Source: Neckera pumila (Eukaryota; Streptophyta; Bryopsida; Hypnales; Neckeraceae). From it: 64,000 nt of DNA. The notes beneath the pieces are model-generated. The model did no database searches. It was not told where the DNA came from and worked only from the letters and a program-made list of their open reading frames with translations. Positions 46,045 to 56,700 of the stretch are shown here, piece after piece. How positions within the stretch are numbered: the stretch's first letter is position 1; each line of letters starts with the position of its first letter. The position numbers and the translations under genes were made by a program. The stretch is from assembly GCA_963969595.1 (NCBI GenBank), contig OZ018417.1, positions 18,416,501 to 18,480,500 on the forward strand, given 5' to 3'.

Positions 46045-47070
46045 TTAAGTGACTTCTTGGTTAGGTAGGATTGACCCCCTTATTGCTCCATTCAAGGGTA
46101 AATGTAAAAATTATTGCCCTATTTTGTGCCGCATAATTTTGTATTTCTTCATCCTTCTTATCTAATTTAGAGCCTTTGATATCAAATATAAATTCAAAAT
46201 TTGTTTATCAGATGTGACAAAATTGCTAGATTGCAAGAAACACTTGTCCTATTTTTTGTCCCCTTGCCCTTGGACGGGTGGTTTTTTGCTCATAACTTTT
46301 GCATCATTTGTCCGTTTTGTTTGAAATTTGGAAGAAAGGTATATATGGTAGTTTTAGACATTGAGTTATTTTTTCAAATTTTTCAAAATTAGTTTACTAT
46401 TTTTAAACTACTCCCAATTGGGTGTCTACTTTGCCATTTTGGGAGGGTTTAGTCCTATTTTTGACCCAAAAATGAAAATTTGAAGCCACAAATTGGACAT
46501 GTTGGAGGTCTACTAACATTACAAGGATTGATGATGAATTTTTATGAAAATAGCAACATGTTAGTTGTCTACATGGGGTCAAAGTGACCTTCCTTTGCAC
46601 AAAGGTTATGAAAAGGGAAAAAATTTCTTACACTAATTTTTGGGTGCAATGTGAGCACAACCTTCTCTAGCAAAATGTTGTTTTTTTTTTTTTAATTTTT
46701 TTAATTTTTTTTTAATTATTAAAAATAAAAAAAGTCCACAAATCCCTTTTCTGTTATTTTCTGCTTCTAGTGGCTTTTGTAGTACTTCGCAACAGTCTAT
46801 AGTATTGCATAGTACAACATAGTACTGTATTGACGGTTGAGATTTGCAGATGCCTTGAATTGATGGTTGAGATTTGCAAGGGCGATGCAGAAACATAGTA
46901 TTGCATAGTACTACATAGTACTGCCAGTCCTATGGCAAAAAACTGTGTTTTGAGCCAAAAATGTGAAGTGTTTCTTGCAATCATCCAATTACAAATTTTA
47001 GTGTTTTCTCTAGGTGGTAAAACACGGGACAATAAAGGGGGTCAAATCTCCTTGTCCATAACCTCCTAAG
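46045..47070. mobile_element. GGATTGACCCCC-type element, ~1.0 kb
   Basis: The left end (TTAAGTGACTTCTTGGTTAG, then GTAGGATTGACCCCCTTATTG) and the inverted right end (GGAGATTTGACCCCC, then TTTATTGTCCC) share the termini of the MITE at 6347-6603. The interior includes a poly(T) tract near 46680. It also has two copies of GGTTGAGATTTGCA and CATAGTATTGCATAGTAC-like words near 46795-46925. No transposase is recognised. Confidence 0.65.
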
Positions 47071-47329
47071 ACTTTTTTTCAATTCAATTTTCAACCAATG
47101 CTTCAACTTTGGGATAAACTTCTACTAGGTTCACCTTAGTTTTTTACCTTTGCCTAGTGTAGGAATTATGTAAGGCCAAAAATTTATGGAATTTAACGTC
47201 ATATGACATGATACAATGGCCTTGGAATCCAATCACAATAAGAAAAAAGTATGAATACTGAACTCATATTCTTCTAATAACCTTCAATCACATTCAGTGA
47301 TCAAGAGCCTAAGTAGTAGTATCCAAGCC

Positions 47330-48450
47330 AACTTTTACAGTAATAGTCATGTTGATAGGATTAGGTACAAGATGCATTGGATAGATGGAGAGCATCATTG
47401 AGTGTGTTGAAAGTCATTTATCTACACTAGCTAGTTCATAGGATTTTATTCCTCAATGATTGAAATTACAAATTTATTAATTTTAATATATTTTTTCTTC
47501 AAAAAGTTGATCTAAAACTTATAATTTTCTTTAATTAAAGTTTAATCAAGTAGAATTTTTTTGTTAAGTTGATACAAGTAAGTAAGCTTATTTTCTATGA
47601 ATACTATTAAAGGAGAAAGTGAAGTGTCGCAATGTAATTTTTGAATTAGCCAAAAAAGTTTTGTGAATCATAAAAATTTTAAGAATTATGAAAGTTTTGA
47701 GTAGCATATAGATGTTAAATTCATAATGCAAATGTTAAGATTAATATTACAATTGAGAAACTATTATTGTGTGGTGCAACTAAGAGTCTTAAAAATTAGT
47801 GTTGAGTTTTGTGTGAGCAACTGATACATTGGATAACATCAAAGAAGCAAATGGGAGTACTACTTCCAACCAACTATTAATTTGTATTTATTGGCATGAA
47901 ACCTACGTTTCCAACTCTAACCACCGTAGCCAATATTATAGCAAACTGTAGGCCAAAGCCCTCTTTTCTATTAGGTGGTGTAATGTACCATTCCTACAAA
48001 TATTTTGAAGTAGTAGATTTTGGAGTGACACATAAAATAGCATGTAGCCAAAAGTGTAGCAATCGTATCCAAAAGACCTTTCTACTATACAATATACTAT
48101 ACCCAATACTACTACGGATATTTCAAAGTAGGTGGTTTTGAAGTGACATATAATAATGTGACATGCTATAGTAAGTAGGATAAATAATTGAGGCAGTCAC
48201 GGATGAAAAGTCTGGATGAATTCATCCGTTAGGATACACTAGTAAGACTTGCAAATGGATGAACGTTGTGGATGATCTCATCCATTAGGGCTTTGATTGT
48301 TGAGGCGATGGACAAGACAACTTCTGGAGCACACTGACGCCTTGTGGTGCTGGTTCTGCGTTTGATGTGGACGTCCCGTGCCTTCTCCAGCATTTCTGCT
48401 CTGCGTTGAAGCTCCTAGTTTTGAGTTGTGAGCTCGTGAGTTGCGGTCTA
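47330..48450 (+). repeat. left arm of inverted repeats flanking the SUVH gene
   Basis: Its blocks recur inverted and in order at 52650-53540. CATTTGATGTGG-type words at ~48362 pair with ~52784. GAAGTGACA (~48135) pairs with TGTCATTTCAAAACCTACTA (~52970). CTTCCAACCAACT (~47866) pairs with AGTTGGTTGGAAC (~53106). The 3' part carries the decayed ORF described separately. Confidence 0.7.
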
Positions 48451-48561
48451 GCCCACAAGCTCTCCGAGTTTGTGCAGTTTGACGAAGCCAAGGGAAGTGC
48501 ACCACTGGAGCATTGGCGACAGCACGACCCCACTGGCTTTCACGGCGTCTTCAATGGCCAT
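48229..48561 (-). pseudogene. decayed coiled-coil ORF fragment carried in the repeat arm
   Basis: From the ATG at 48561 one frame runs 111 codons to a TAA at 48229, broken only by TAG codons at positions 38 (48448-48450) and 49 (48415-48417). The readable parts are MAIEDAVKASGVVLSPML, then ELQRRAEMLEKARDVHIKR and APEVVLSIASTIKALMDE, which look like genuine helical protein. The stretch is GC-richer than its surroundings. A shorter, more decayed copy lies at about 52735-52870 in the opposite arm and shares the second TAG. I do not recognise the family; it may be a captured gene fragment or the remnant of a repeat-encoded protein. Confidence 0.45.
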
Positions 48562-48846
48562 TTTTCCAGTTCTGGAGGCTTGTTTTGTGCTTAAGTTTGT
48601 TGTCGATTGTATGGTTTGAGGTTTGGGTAAGTGAGGAGAGGTGCTTGGGAGGGGTTAGGATCTGGTTGTGGTGCAGTTTGGGAGATAGTCGGTCTCTTTC
48701 CTGGTTTTGGGGACAGGGGTATGAATTGGCGAGAATGGGGATGCCGACTGAGAAATCTTAATCCTTTCAAAGGATCGCCTTTGCTACCGACATCATATGC
48801 TTGCGGTAGGAATACGTTCGACCGGAATCACATGCTTGCGTTAGAA

Positions 48847-49040
48847 GGAGCTTCTCTTGGTGCATTCTAATTTAGAAGTGAATAGGACCTTCTCTTGATG
48901 CATTCTACTCTAGAAGTGAGGAGGAACTTCTTTTTGATGCATTCTACTCTAGAAGTAAATTGGGACCTTCTCTTGACGCATTCTACTGTTGAAGCAAATA
49001 GGACCTTCTCTTGATGCATTCTACTCTAGAAGCGAATAGA
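48847..49040 (+). repeat. five 38-40-bp tandem repeats upstream of the SUVH gene
   Basis: CTTCTCTTGATGCATTCTA (with variants) begins at 48851, 48889, 48927, 48967 and 49005. Each unit ends in (C/G)TAGAAG-like sequence, so CTTCT and AGAAG can pair within a unit. The array ends about 235 bases before the SUVH start codon, in its promoter or leader. Confidence 0.9.
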
Positions 49041-49276
49041 GCTTGCTATCTACTCAAATGGCTCACGACTGGGACTCTATGTTGGGCACGAGGAAATGTC
49101 AGCAGTTTGGACTGATTCTATGTATTGTTCTGTTTGAGGGTGTGTGAGTTTTGCGTATGTTTGTGAATCCGACGCATGTTTTTGAGTGTTCTCAATTCGA
49201 CTCCCCTGCTATGATCTGTGAAGGTCGCTATCATCGTACGATTCCTGCTTGAGCTCTTCACGTTTGTCGAAGAAGC

Positions 49277-51049
49277 ATGACGATCAAGTTCAAACGGCAG
49301 GCCGTATCCTCCAGAACCGAGACTCACAAGTGGGAGCAGGGGAATGGATCGGCAAAAGATGAAGCTGCTGAAGCAGACGAGTTCCAAGAAGTCGTCGAGT
49401 ACAAAGAAACTTTCACAGCAACTAAAGAAGTTGTTTTAGAAGTTGACTTATCTATGGCAGCCCCATCGAGCAGTACAGTTGTGGAGAACATGGTTGCTGA
49501 GGCTTCGGATAGCGACGAGCAGCTTTCGAGGCAGTTCACGTTAGGCATCTTAACCAAGTTCTCGATGCTTCGCCGGAAAGTGCAAGAAGACCATTGGAAT
49601 CCGCTTCTCGCCAACAACAAGTCGAAGTTCGCCGTGATTGCAGGCTCGAAGATGATGGAGCTCAAATGGTACCACGACTTCAACGATGTGGGTCATGTTC
49701 CTGGCGTACGAGTCGGAGACTGGTACTCCTACACCTACGAGCTTCTTCTCATCGGTTTACACAAGCATCTCCGGGGCAACATCTGCCACCTCTCCTCCAC
49801 TTCAGAGGCGGCCAAGACCAAGTACAGCAATCAAAGCGTCGCCTGCAGCATTCTCGTGGGCGAAAACGATAAGGTCAATGGCGACAAGCTCATGTTCATC
49901 GGGCAAGGGGGGAAGCAGAAGCAGTCGAGAGCCGAAACTGGAAACTTGGCTCTTATGAACTCATGTAACTTGGAACTTCCCGTGCGAGTCATAAGACGAG
50001 AGAAGGACACGGGGAGCGACACCGGCCAGAGGTTCACTTACTACGGCTTGTACAAAGTGACCAAGTTTTTTTTGGATACTGGCCCACATGGGCACCCGGT
50101 GTACAAGTTTTTCCTTCTCAGAGATGGAAATCAACCAGGCTTGGAGACCATTTTACCCCAGCTCGCAGACCTTGCTTCATCTCCTGGCGTTCTCTTGACG
50201 TCTGATGTCTCTGATGGTGTTGAACAAACGCCAGTGCGTGTGGTGAATGCAGTCGATGATAGCGCCCCTGACAAGTTCCGTTACATCACCAGCGTCGTCT
50301 ACCCTAACCAGAGGAACACTCACCTTGTTCAGTCGCAGCGTTGTGAGTGCGTTTACACCTGCGGGGAAGGAGTTTGTGCTTGCGTCAGAAGAAACAGTGG
50401 CGGTGTGAGTGCTTACAATGACGATGGCCACCTGATCAGGGTCCGAAACATTGTATACGAGTGCGGACCCTTTTGCAACTGCAGCATTACTGCTTGCCGA
50501 AACCGAGTAAGCCAGAAGGGTTTACACTGGCGTCTGGAGGTTTTTAGGACGATGGCAAAGGGGTGGGGAGTTCGCACTTTGGAGTTCATTCCCAGTGGTA
50601 GCTTTCTGTGTGAGCTTACTGGGGAGCTGCTCACAGCAACTGCTGCTGCGGAAAGAGAAAACGACGAGTATCTCTTCAACCTGGACTTTCATTCCAATGC
50701 TAGAGCACGCAATAGGCATGCATCGAAGTCGAGCAAAGGAAAGGATCCAGTGGAAGCCTCGGAACAATCCCAAGTGCACTACGTGATCGATTGCAGACTC
50801 AGTGGCAATGTGGCCCGGTTTATTAATCACTGCTGTCAGCCGAACCTGTTTGTGCAAGGGGTGTTGCATGACCATGTGGATTTGAACCGCGGCCATATCG
50901 TGTTGTTTGCAGGGGAGGATATTGCTGCTCAGTCGGAGCTTTCGTACGACTACGGGTATGAACTGGACTCCGTTCGTGACGGCCAAGGGAAAGTGGTGGC
51001 CAAGAATTGTCATTGTGGGGCAAGGTTTTGCAGAGGAAGGATGTACTGA
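49277..51049 (+). CDS. SUVH: SUVH-type histone H3K9 methyltransferase, single exon
   Basis: This is a 590-residue intronless frame, the usual structure for many plant SUVH genes. The first ~100 residues are acidic and variable. The SRA/YDG domain spans about 137-285 (VGHVPGVRVGDWYSY, ELLLIGLH, YYGLYKV, GPHGHPVYKF); in this family it reads methylated cytosine. The pre-SET cysteine cluster is at about 356-408 (CECVYTCGEGVCACV, YECGPFCNC, CRNRV). SET spans about 418-562, with the AdoMet motif GWGVR (429-433), NVARFINHCCQPN (511-523) and the catalytic SYDYGY (556-561). Post-SET is CHCGARFCRG. Departures from the family consensus are YYG for YDG and NHCC for NHSC; all zinc cysteines look present. 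Family members deposit H3K9me2 that guides non-CG DNA methylation and silences transposons. The frame is intact, so the gene is probably functional. Confidence 0.93.
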   Translation: MTIKFKRQAVSSRTETHKWEQGNGSAKDEAAEADEFQEVVEYKETFTATKEVVLEVDLSMAAPSSSTVVENMVAEASDSDEQLSRQFTLGILTKFSMLRRKVQEDHWNPLLANNKSKFAVIAGSKMMELKWYHDFNDVGHVPGVRVGDWYSYTYELLLIGLHKHLRGNICHLSSTSEAAKTKYSNQSVACSILVGENDKVNGDKLMFIGQGGKQKQSRAETGNLALMNSCNLELPVRVIRREKDTGSDTGQRFTYYGLYKVTKFFLDTGPHGHPVYKFFLLRDGNQPGLETILPQLADLASSPGVLLTSDVSDGVEQTPVRVVNAVDDSAPDKFRYITSVVYPNQRNTHLVQSQRCECVYTCGEGVCACVRRNSGGVSAYNDDGHLIRVRNIVYECGPFCNCSITACRNRVSQKGLHWRLEVFRTMAKGWGVRTLEFIPSGSFLCELTGELLTATAAAERENDEYLFNLDFHSNARARNRHASKSSKGKDPVEASEQSQVHYVIDCRLSGNVARFINHCCQPNLFVQGVLHDHVDLNRGHIVLFAGEDIAAQSELSYDYGYELDSVRDGQGKVVAKNCHCGARFCRGRMY

Positions 51050-52649
51050 TGGTCCGGGTCCAGCTTTGCAACTGCCTTTGTTTGGTGCTTTGTAAAATAG
51101 GTGCTCCGTTGATGTACATGATGGCAAGACACGCCTTCCTGAAGAAGGCCCATTGAAGTGTTACAAACACGCGACAACGCGACATTGATGTATCCCATGC
51201 TCTGGTCTCAGAACAGCCCTGGCTGGTTTCCTCGTTGCGTTGCGTTGCGTTGCGTGAATTTTCTCACTTGTGTAGATTGAAAGTGCTGTGATCTTTGCCT
51301 GCTTTTTGCACCGGAGCTGGAGATGACTGAACAAGGGAGCTGGAAGAACTGAAACACCGTTCTTTGATGATGGACACAGCTGTTCTTTGGTGGTGTCCCC
51401 GTTTGACTTCATACCCAAACAATCGTGAAGTATTTGTAATAATTTATAGCGCTCCGCTGATGTATTTATGTGTATGTAAGGTAACTGAAACTTTATCACT
51501 AAATATTGCGATTAGCAGTCTCATATGGAGGATTACTTAAGGCCAGGACAATTCTGTTTAAAACCAGTGGCAAGCCGATGTGCTTTCATTTGGGCAAAGC
51601 TCCACATGCTGTTAGTACTTTCACTAATATCATGTTCTGATTTTGGCCATATTTAAGAACATTCTAATTCTCATTGCAACACATAATCCTTGAAATAGTT
51701 GGAAGTCCATCCTCTTGAATATATGTGTACGATTTTGTGGTGCTACTGGACTTTTTTTTAAGAGAAAAGTGGAGAAGAATCAAATGGGCAAGGAAAGAAT
51801 GGAGAACTCTTAGGAGCAACAACGTACGAGTAAACATAAGATATCTGAAGTTCAATATATTTCTTCTAGAGGATGACTTGTACTTGTTTAGGAATCTTAG
51901 GTTAAGTGCCTCAAAATAGTTTAATAGATTGATTGACATTGTTTGGGTGATGGAATTTTAGTTTGAGAGATTGGTCAACTGTCAACCAAGGAATGGCTAG
52001 CCTGTTCGTATGCTGTCTACGCTCCAAGAACTGCACCTAGATTATACCATGAAATTGTTAGCACAGGAATAAAAAAATGTCCAGTAATGAATTGGTGCCG
52101 ATTTGGGATTAATGTTGCACAATTTTATGAGTAGTTGATGTCTGAGTTTGCTTTGGAAGTAGACAAAATTTCAGTAGAAGCAATGTGGAGTTATGACCGG
52201 TAGGACACTTTGTGCCATCCTAGGCAACTACGTGTGCCACATTGTTCCAATTTAAAGTTTGCATGCCTTCATTTTTTATCTCCATTTGCACCATTGATGG
52301 ACAATTGTTTGAAAATTTATGACATATATTAGACATGTGATTTTTATCTCTAAAAGACAAGTGAAGAAGAAATATGATTTTGACTCTTAATCCTTTAAGG
52401 ACTAGAGAGCCCACTTTGGATTTTTAGAGAATTTGGACACGCTCTTTTGACTTCATAATTTGGAATTGTAATGTGAAAATTTTTAGATAGAATACTAATC
52501 ATGCTATCTAAGTGTGAAGTTTTATTTCACATCATTCTTGATAAATATTGCAAAAACTATATCCAATTGCCTAGATATTTTCAAAAAATAGGTTTTGAAG
52601 TGACACAAAAATTAGTGCCACAAACAATAATAAGCTAAACTGTCATCAA
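51050..52649. other. 3' flank of SUVH and intergenic DNA
   Basis: A GTTGC pentanucleotide run lies at about 51233-51252. No clear polyadenylation signal stands out. TTAA at 52387 followed by TCCTTTAAGGAC resembles a single TTAA/CCCC-type terminus. The remaining open frames are not domain-bearing. Confidence 0.45.
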
Positions 52650-53540
52650 TGAAAAGATTGGATGATCTCATCTGTTAGAATAAATAAGTGAAGCAAAAAT
52701 GCATGACCAAAATAGGTGATCACAAGTTAAATTTCAAACTAGAGCATCAACGCAGAGAAACAATGCTCAAGAATCCATGAGACATCCACATCAAATGCAA
52801 AACCAACACCGCAAGGCATCTTCTCTATCTCCGCAACAGTCAAGCTCTAATGGGAGATATCTACAATATTCATCTATTGCAACTTCACCAACTGAATGTA
52901 TCTTAATAAATGAGATCATCCAAACTAAATTATTTATCCTACTTATCATTGCATATCTTACAATTTTATGTGTCATTTCAAAACCTACTACTTTGGAATA
53001 TTTGTAGAATCAAATTAAATATGTTTTCTATTAGAAAGGATGTCTTTTGGCTATAGTTGCTACAATTGGAAAAGTGAGTTTCAGGCCAATAAAATATGTA
53101 CTGAAAGTTGGTTGGAACTAATGTTCATGTTTGCCTCTTTGATTTCTCCAAGGTGCCTCTTTTCCATCAAAAATCGATATTAATTTTAAAAGTCTTAGTT
53201 GCATTATTTAAAAATTACATTGAGATACTTCATGTTCTTCCTTAATAATATTTGTTAAAAATAAGTTGTTTAATTTGCTTTTGTCAAAGCAACCAAAATT
53301 TGCGATATGATTAAATTTTAACTAAAGAACAATACAAGTTCAATATCAACTTTTCAAAAGAAATCTACTTAAATCAATAAATTTATAATTTCACTCATTG
53401 AAAATTTGAACCTATGAACCACCCTTTGTATATAATTGCCTTGCTGGCCATCCAATGATGCTTCCTATCTATCTAATATATCAAACCAATAACTATTAGT
53501 AGATGTTAAAGTAATTAAATATCAAAAAAGGATGTACCAA
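52650..53540 (-). repeat. right arm of inverted repeats flanking the SUVH gene
   Basis: Inverse counterpart of 47330-48450. Around 52735-52870 it holds the second copy of the decayed ORF (ACATCCACATCAAATGCAAA corresponds to the opposite-strand copy near 48360). It is more decayed and AT-shifted than the left arm. Confidence 0.7.
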
Positions 53541-54159
53541 GTCAGTACCTCATGGTAAGTGCAAAATTTAATATATCATTGCTTAAGAAAAATGGCACAT
53601 CCCCTAAGGGGAAAAGAATGAAATTTGTCAATGTAGTTGAAAAAGGAGTTGGATCCTACGTTGAAAGAGAAGTTGTACTTGAAAGTGAAAGTTGTTAGTA
53701 CGGATGAAAAATGACTTATAGGCCAACTCTTCCCTTCAAAAAATTAATATTGTAGCTATAAAAAGAGTTACAAGTAGACTCTCTCGGATTCCTTTGAAAG
53801 AAAAGACTTGAATGGGGTTGAAAATGGCCTTATAAGAAGCTTTACATTGAAAGGCAAGTGGTCTATGGCTGACCAAAGACTTAAAAGTTATCAATGTAAC
53901 TAAAAAAGGACTTACAAGTAATCTCCAAAGGAAAATTGTAAGTTTGTTTGGCTTCAAAAATTTGGAAGCTTGCTTTGTAGTGCCGAAAGGAAGTTGTCAT
54001 TGTTAGTGGCTGAAAAAAAATTTGGAAGAAAAATTTGCATTGGAAGAAAAGTTGTATGGCTGTAAAAGGACTTGGAAGAAGTTTTGTGTTGAAACATAAG
54101 TTGTCGGTCAATGCCTCCAAGCAAACCCTATCCAACATGATTAATGTTCTTTGCATTGA

Positions 54160-54734
54160 TTAACCCCTAAAGGACCATGAGTGCAGATTTTGAACAATGA
54201 ATGAACGGAAACACATCCTAAACTCACCGAAATGCATTTTTTCATCCATTAATTTTGTTTGAAGATTCTTAGGTTAATTTTTTATTATTTCTACAGTTTG
54301 GATTATGAAGATTTTGCTTTGCAAATATTCTATAATTCAAAAGGTATCAAGAGGTCTAGCCTCAAAAAGTAATTTTTTTAGTTCAAAAAATGACCCTTCA
54401 AAAATGACTTGAATCAAAAAATCAAATATAAATCTTCAAAAATCACTATAATTGGGACTCAATATTTTAAACATATAGGAAAAAATCTTTTAAAATCATA
54501 AATATTCAATCTTACAATTGATTTTAGAAGGAATTTTCAATTTCTAGCTTCAAATTTTATTTAAAAATATTGGTATGTATTTTTGGTGATCTAACCATAT
54601 GGATATGGTCTATAAATAGCATTTTACAACTATTGTTTAAGAGCCATCATTAAAATATTCTTCTAAGTTGCATTTTATAATAGATCTTTACAATTTTAGA
54701 AATCTAGACACCCCTCTGGTCCTTTAGGGATTAA
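54160..54734. mobile_element. TTAA/CCCC element I (family 3), 575 bp
   Basis: The left end is TTAA-CCCCTAAAGGACCATGAG. The reverse complement of the right end is TTAA-TCCCTAAAGGACCAGAGG. The interior does not clearly match families 1 or 2. It is non-coding. Confidence 0.8.
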
Positions 54735-54826
54735 TAGTAAAACATGAGGTGGCTATTCACAAATCCATTGTGGTTGTGATTAAGTCCCATAGACCAGTAT
54801 GTCATGTCACATGAGGCTAAGTTTTA

Positions 54827-55391
54827 CTACCTCCGTCCCAAGATGATCTTCTTGTTGGCCTTAATTTTTTGTCCCAAAATGATCTTCTTGTTGCACTTTG
54901 TAAGGTGCAAATTGGTCAAATTTAACTTTTGGTTGCTCTCTACTACTAGCAAAACAACTCCAAGCAGTACTTATCTTCCATCCATGCAATCACCAATCAA
55001 AAGACAAATGAAATGGTTGAAGGGTCAATCAACACTTTTTGTTTTTATTTTTTGCATCTTTTTGAATATTGCCTGATTGAAGGAAATGAAGCTTTTGGAG
55101 GTGAAACAAAGGTCCACATATGGTCTTTGGCTTATATTATCTACTCACAAAATGACAACCTTACCCTCAACAATCAAATAACTATTGGTGGTCCTTGAAA
55201 ATACCCAAATTTTTTTACTTTTCAATAATTCAAAACTGCACTTTAAAAAGGGCTTCAAAACTCAAAGTTTCAAGGACAATAAGAGTGCACCTAACTTTGC
55301 ATATAGTGCAAAACGGGCTTTTAAAATGTCATTTTCAGCCTTAATCGAAAACATTTTGTCTAACAGGAAGATCATTTTGGGACGGAGGGAG
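54827..55391. mobile_element. Stowaway-type (Tc1/mariner) MITE, 565 bp
   Basis: The ends CTACCTCCGTCCCAAGATGA and (inverted) CTCCCTCCGTCCCAAAATGA are the plant Stowaway terminus, and TA duplicates at 54825-54826 and 55392-55393. The motif CCCAAxATGATCTTCTTGTTG is repeated once more just inside the left end. It encodes no transposase. Confidence 0.9.
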
Positions 55392-55517
55392 TATAAATTT
55401 TGGCCTTAAAAAACTTTATAGTTAAGGCGTGGAAGTAAATCTAGGTGAAGTTTATAAAAATTTAGTCTGATTTTAAAGCACACAATGTGAGAAACTTTGT
55501 TTCTCATTAAAAAAAGA

Positions 55518-55843
55518 CATTAGAGGATTTTTGAGGCTTCTAAAAGACTAATCTAGGTTTGTTCTTCTTGCTAGAAACAATCTACAACTATCAAAATAAA
55601 AAATTAATTTTAAATTAATTTATAAAATTTTAAAATTTTAAAAATTAAATGAATTGTAAAAAAATTATTTAAATTATTAAAAATTATTAGAAAATAATGA
55701 AATCTTATTATTTAATGTAGAAGTCTCTCCACTACTTCAGATTTATGATGTGGCAAAGTTTCCACATTCCCTACAGTCCGGAAACTCTTCCAGAACTCTC
55801 CGAGAACTCGTGGTCTTTTGAAGGCCTCAAAAAACCTCTAATG
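55518..55843. mobile_element. CATTAG-type MITE, 326 bp
   Basis: The left end CATTAGAGGATTTTTGAGGC and the inverted right end CATTAGAGGTTTTTTGAGGC match closely. The interior is AT-rich apart from GGAAACTCTTCCAGAACTCT near 55780. Confidence 0.8.
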
Positions 55844-56214
55844 ATGAGGCCTAAAGAAGGCTGCTAGTTCCTAGGCAACAAGGAATACTAGCCAAAAGCA
55901 TCAAAAATCAAGCAAACTAGAAGGCCTGAATTGCACGGGATAGTTTAATGAAAAAAAAAATTTAATGAAAAATATCTTAATAATAAAATAATCCAAAATT
56001 ACAAAAGTTGAATGTCACTGAGAACTTGCCATGCCAAATTTGATTATTTGATTATTTTTAAAGTATTTCTTAATACTTTTAAATTTTAATTATTTTTTTG
56101 GAAATTTGAAATTATATAATATTTTGGCCTGTACAATGCTGGTTCACAACTTGGGTAAGAATCTTGAAACAACCATCCCATGGCGTCCTTTTCCTTGTAA
56201 TAATTTTTTAAATT

Positions 56215-56700
56215 GATAAATTGAAATGGATACAAGATTGAAGTAAAAACTAAATTGTTAAAAGTTCTAAGATGGAATTGAAACATGCCAGTCTCAATAG
56301 TATTACGGTTCTAGCAATCAAAGTAAATCCTAGCGACCATTATTGGGATAAAATTGTAGAAATTAAATTCATTAACAAATACAATACTTTGTTTTATCAT
56401 GAAGATACTTTGGTTGCTGGCATAATAAAATGCTTCATAGTTTTCATATCACTAATCCAAATGGTATGAATTGAAGCTTTTTATATGAACAAAAATATAT
56501 TTCATGAAAAAATAAATTTTTGTTTAAAATTTATTCAAGATTTTGTGTTTTTTGGTTGCTTGGATTTGAGCATTTTGAGGTTTAGGAGGCACAACTTGTT
56601 TGAAACATCAATTGAACAAAAAATGTATTTCTAGAAAGCTAATCTATGTTTCTATGAAAGTTTCAAAAAAATCTTGCCTAAATCTTAGATCAGATGAGTC
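56215..56700. mobile_element. decayed family-1 TTAA/CCCC element without visible ends
   Basis: AAGATTGAAGTAAAAACTAA, then TCTAAGATGGAATTGA and AAGCTAATCTATGTTTCTAT, follow the order of blocks in element A (25284-26214). No TTAA-CCCC terminus is recognisable. It is an older fossil of the same group. Confidence 0.5.

Noticed and set aside
50522..51127. 201-codon minus-strand open frame
   Set aside because: Shadow of the SUVH SET-domain coding strand.
54804..55076. 90-codon open frame in the Stowaway element
   Set aside because: Its repeated PKMIFLL peptide is a translation of the terminal repeat and its local duplication.
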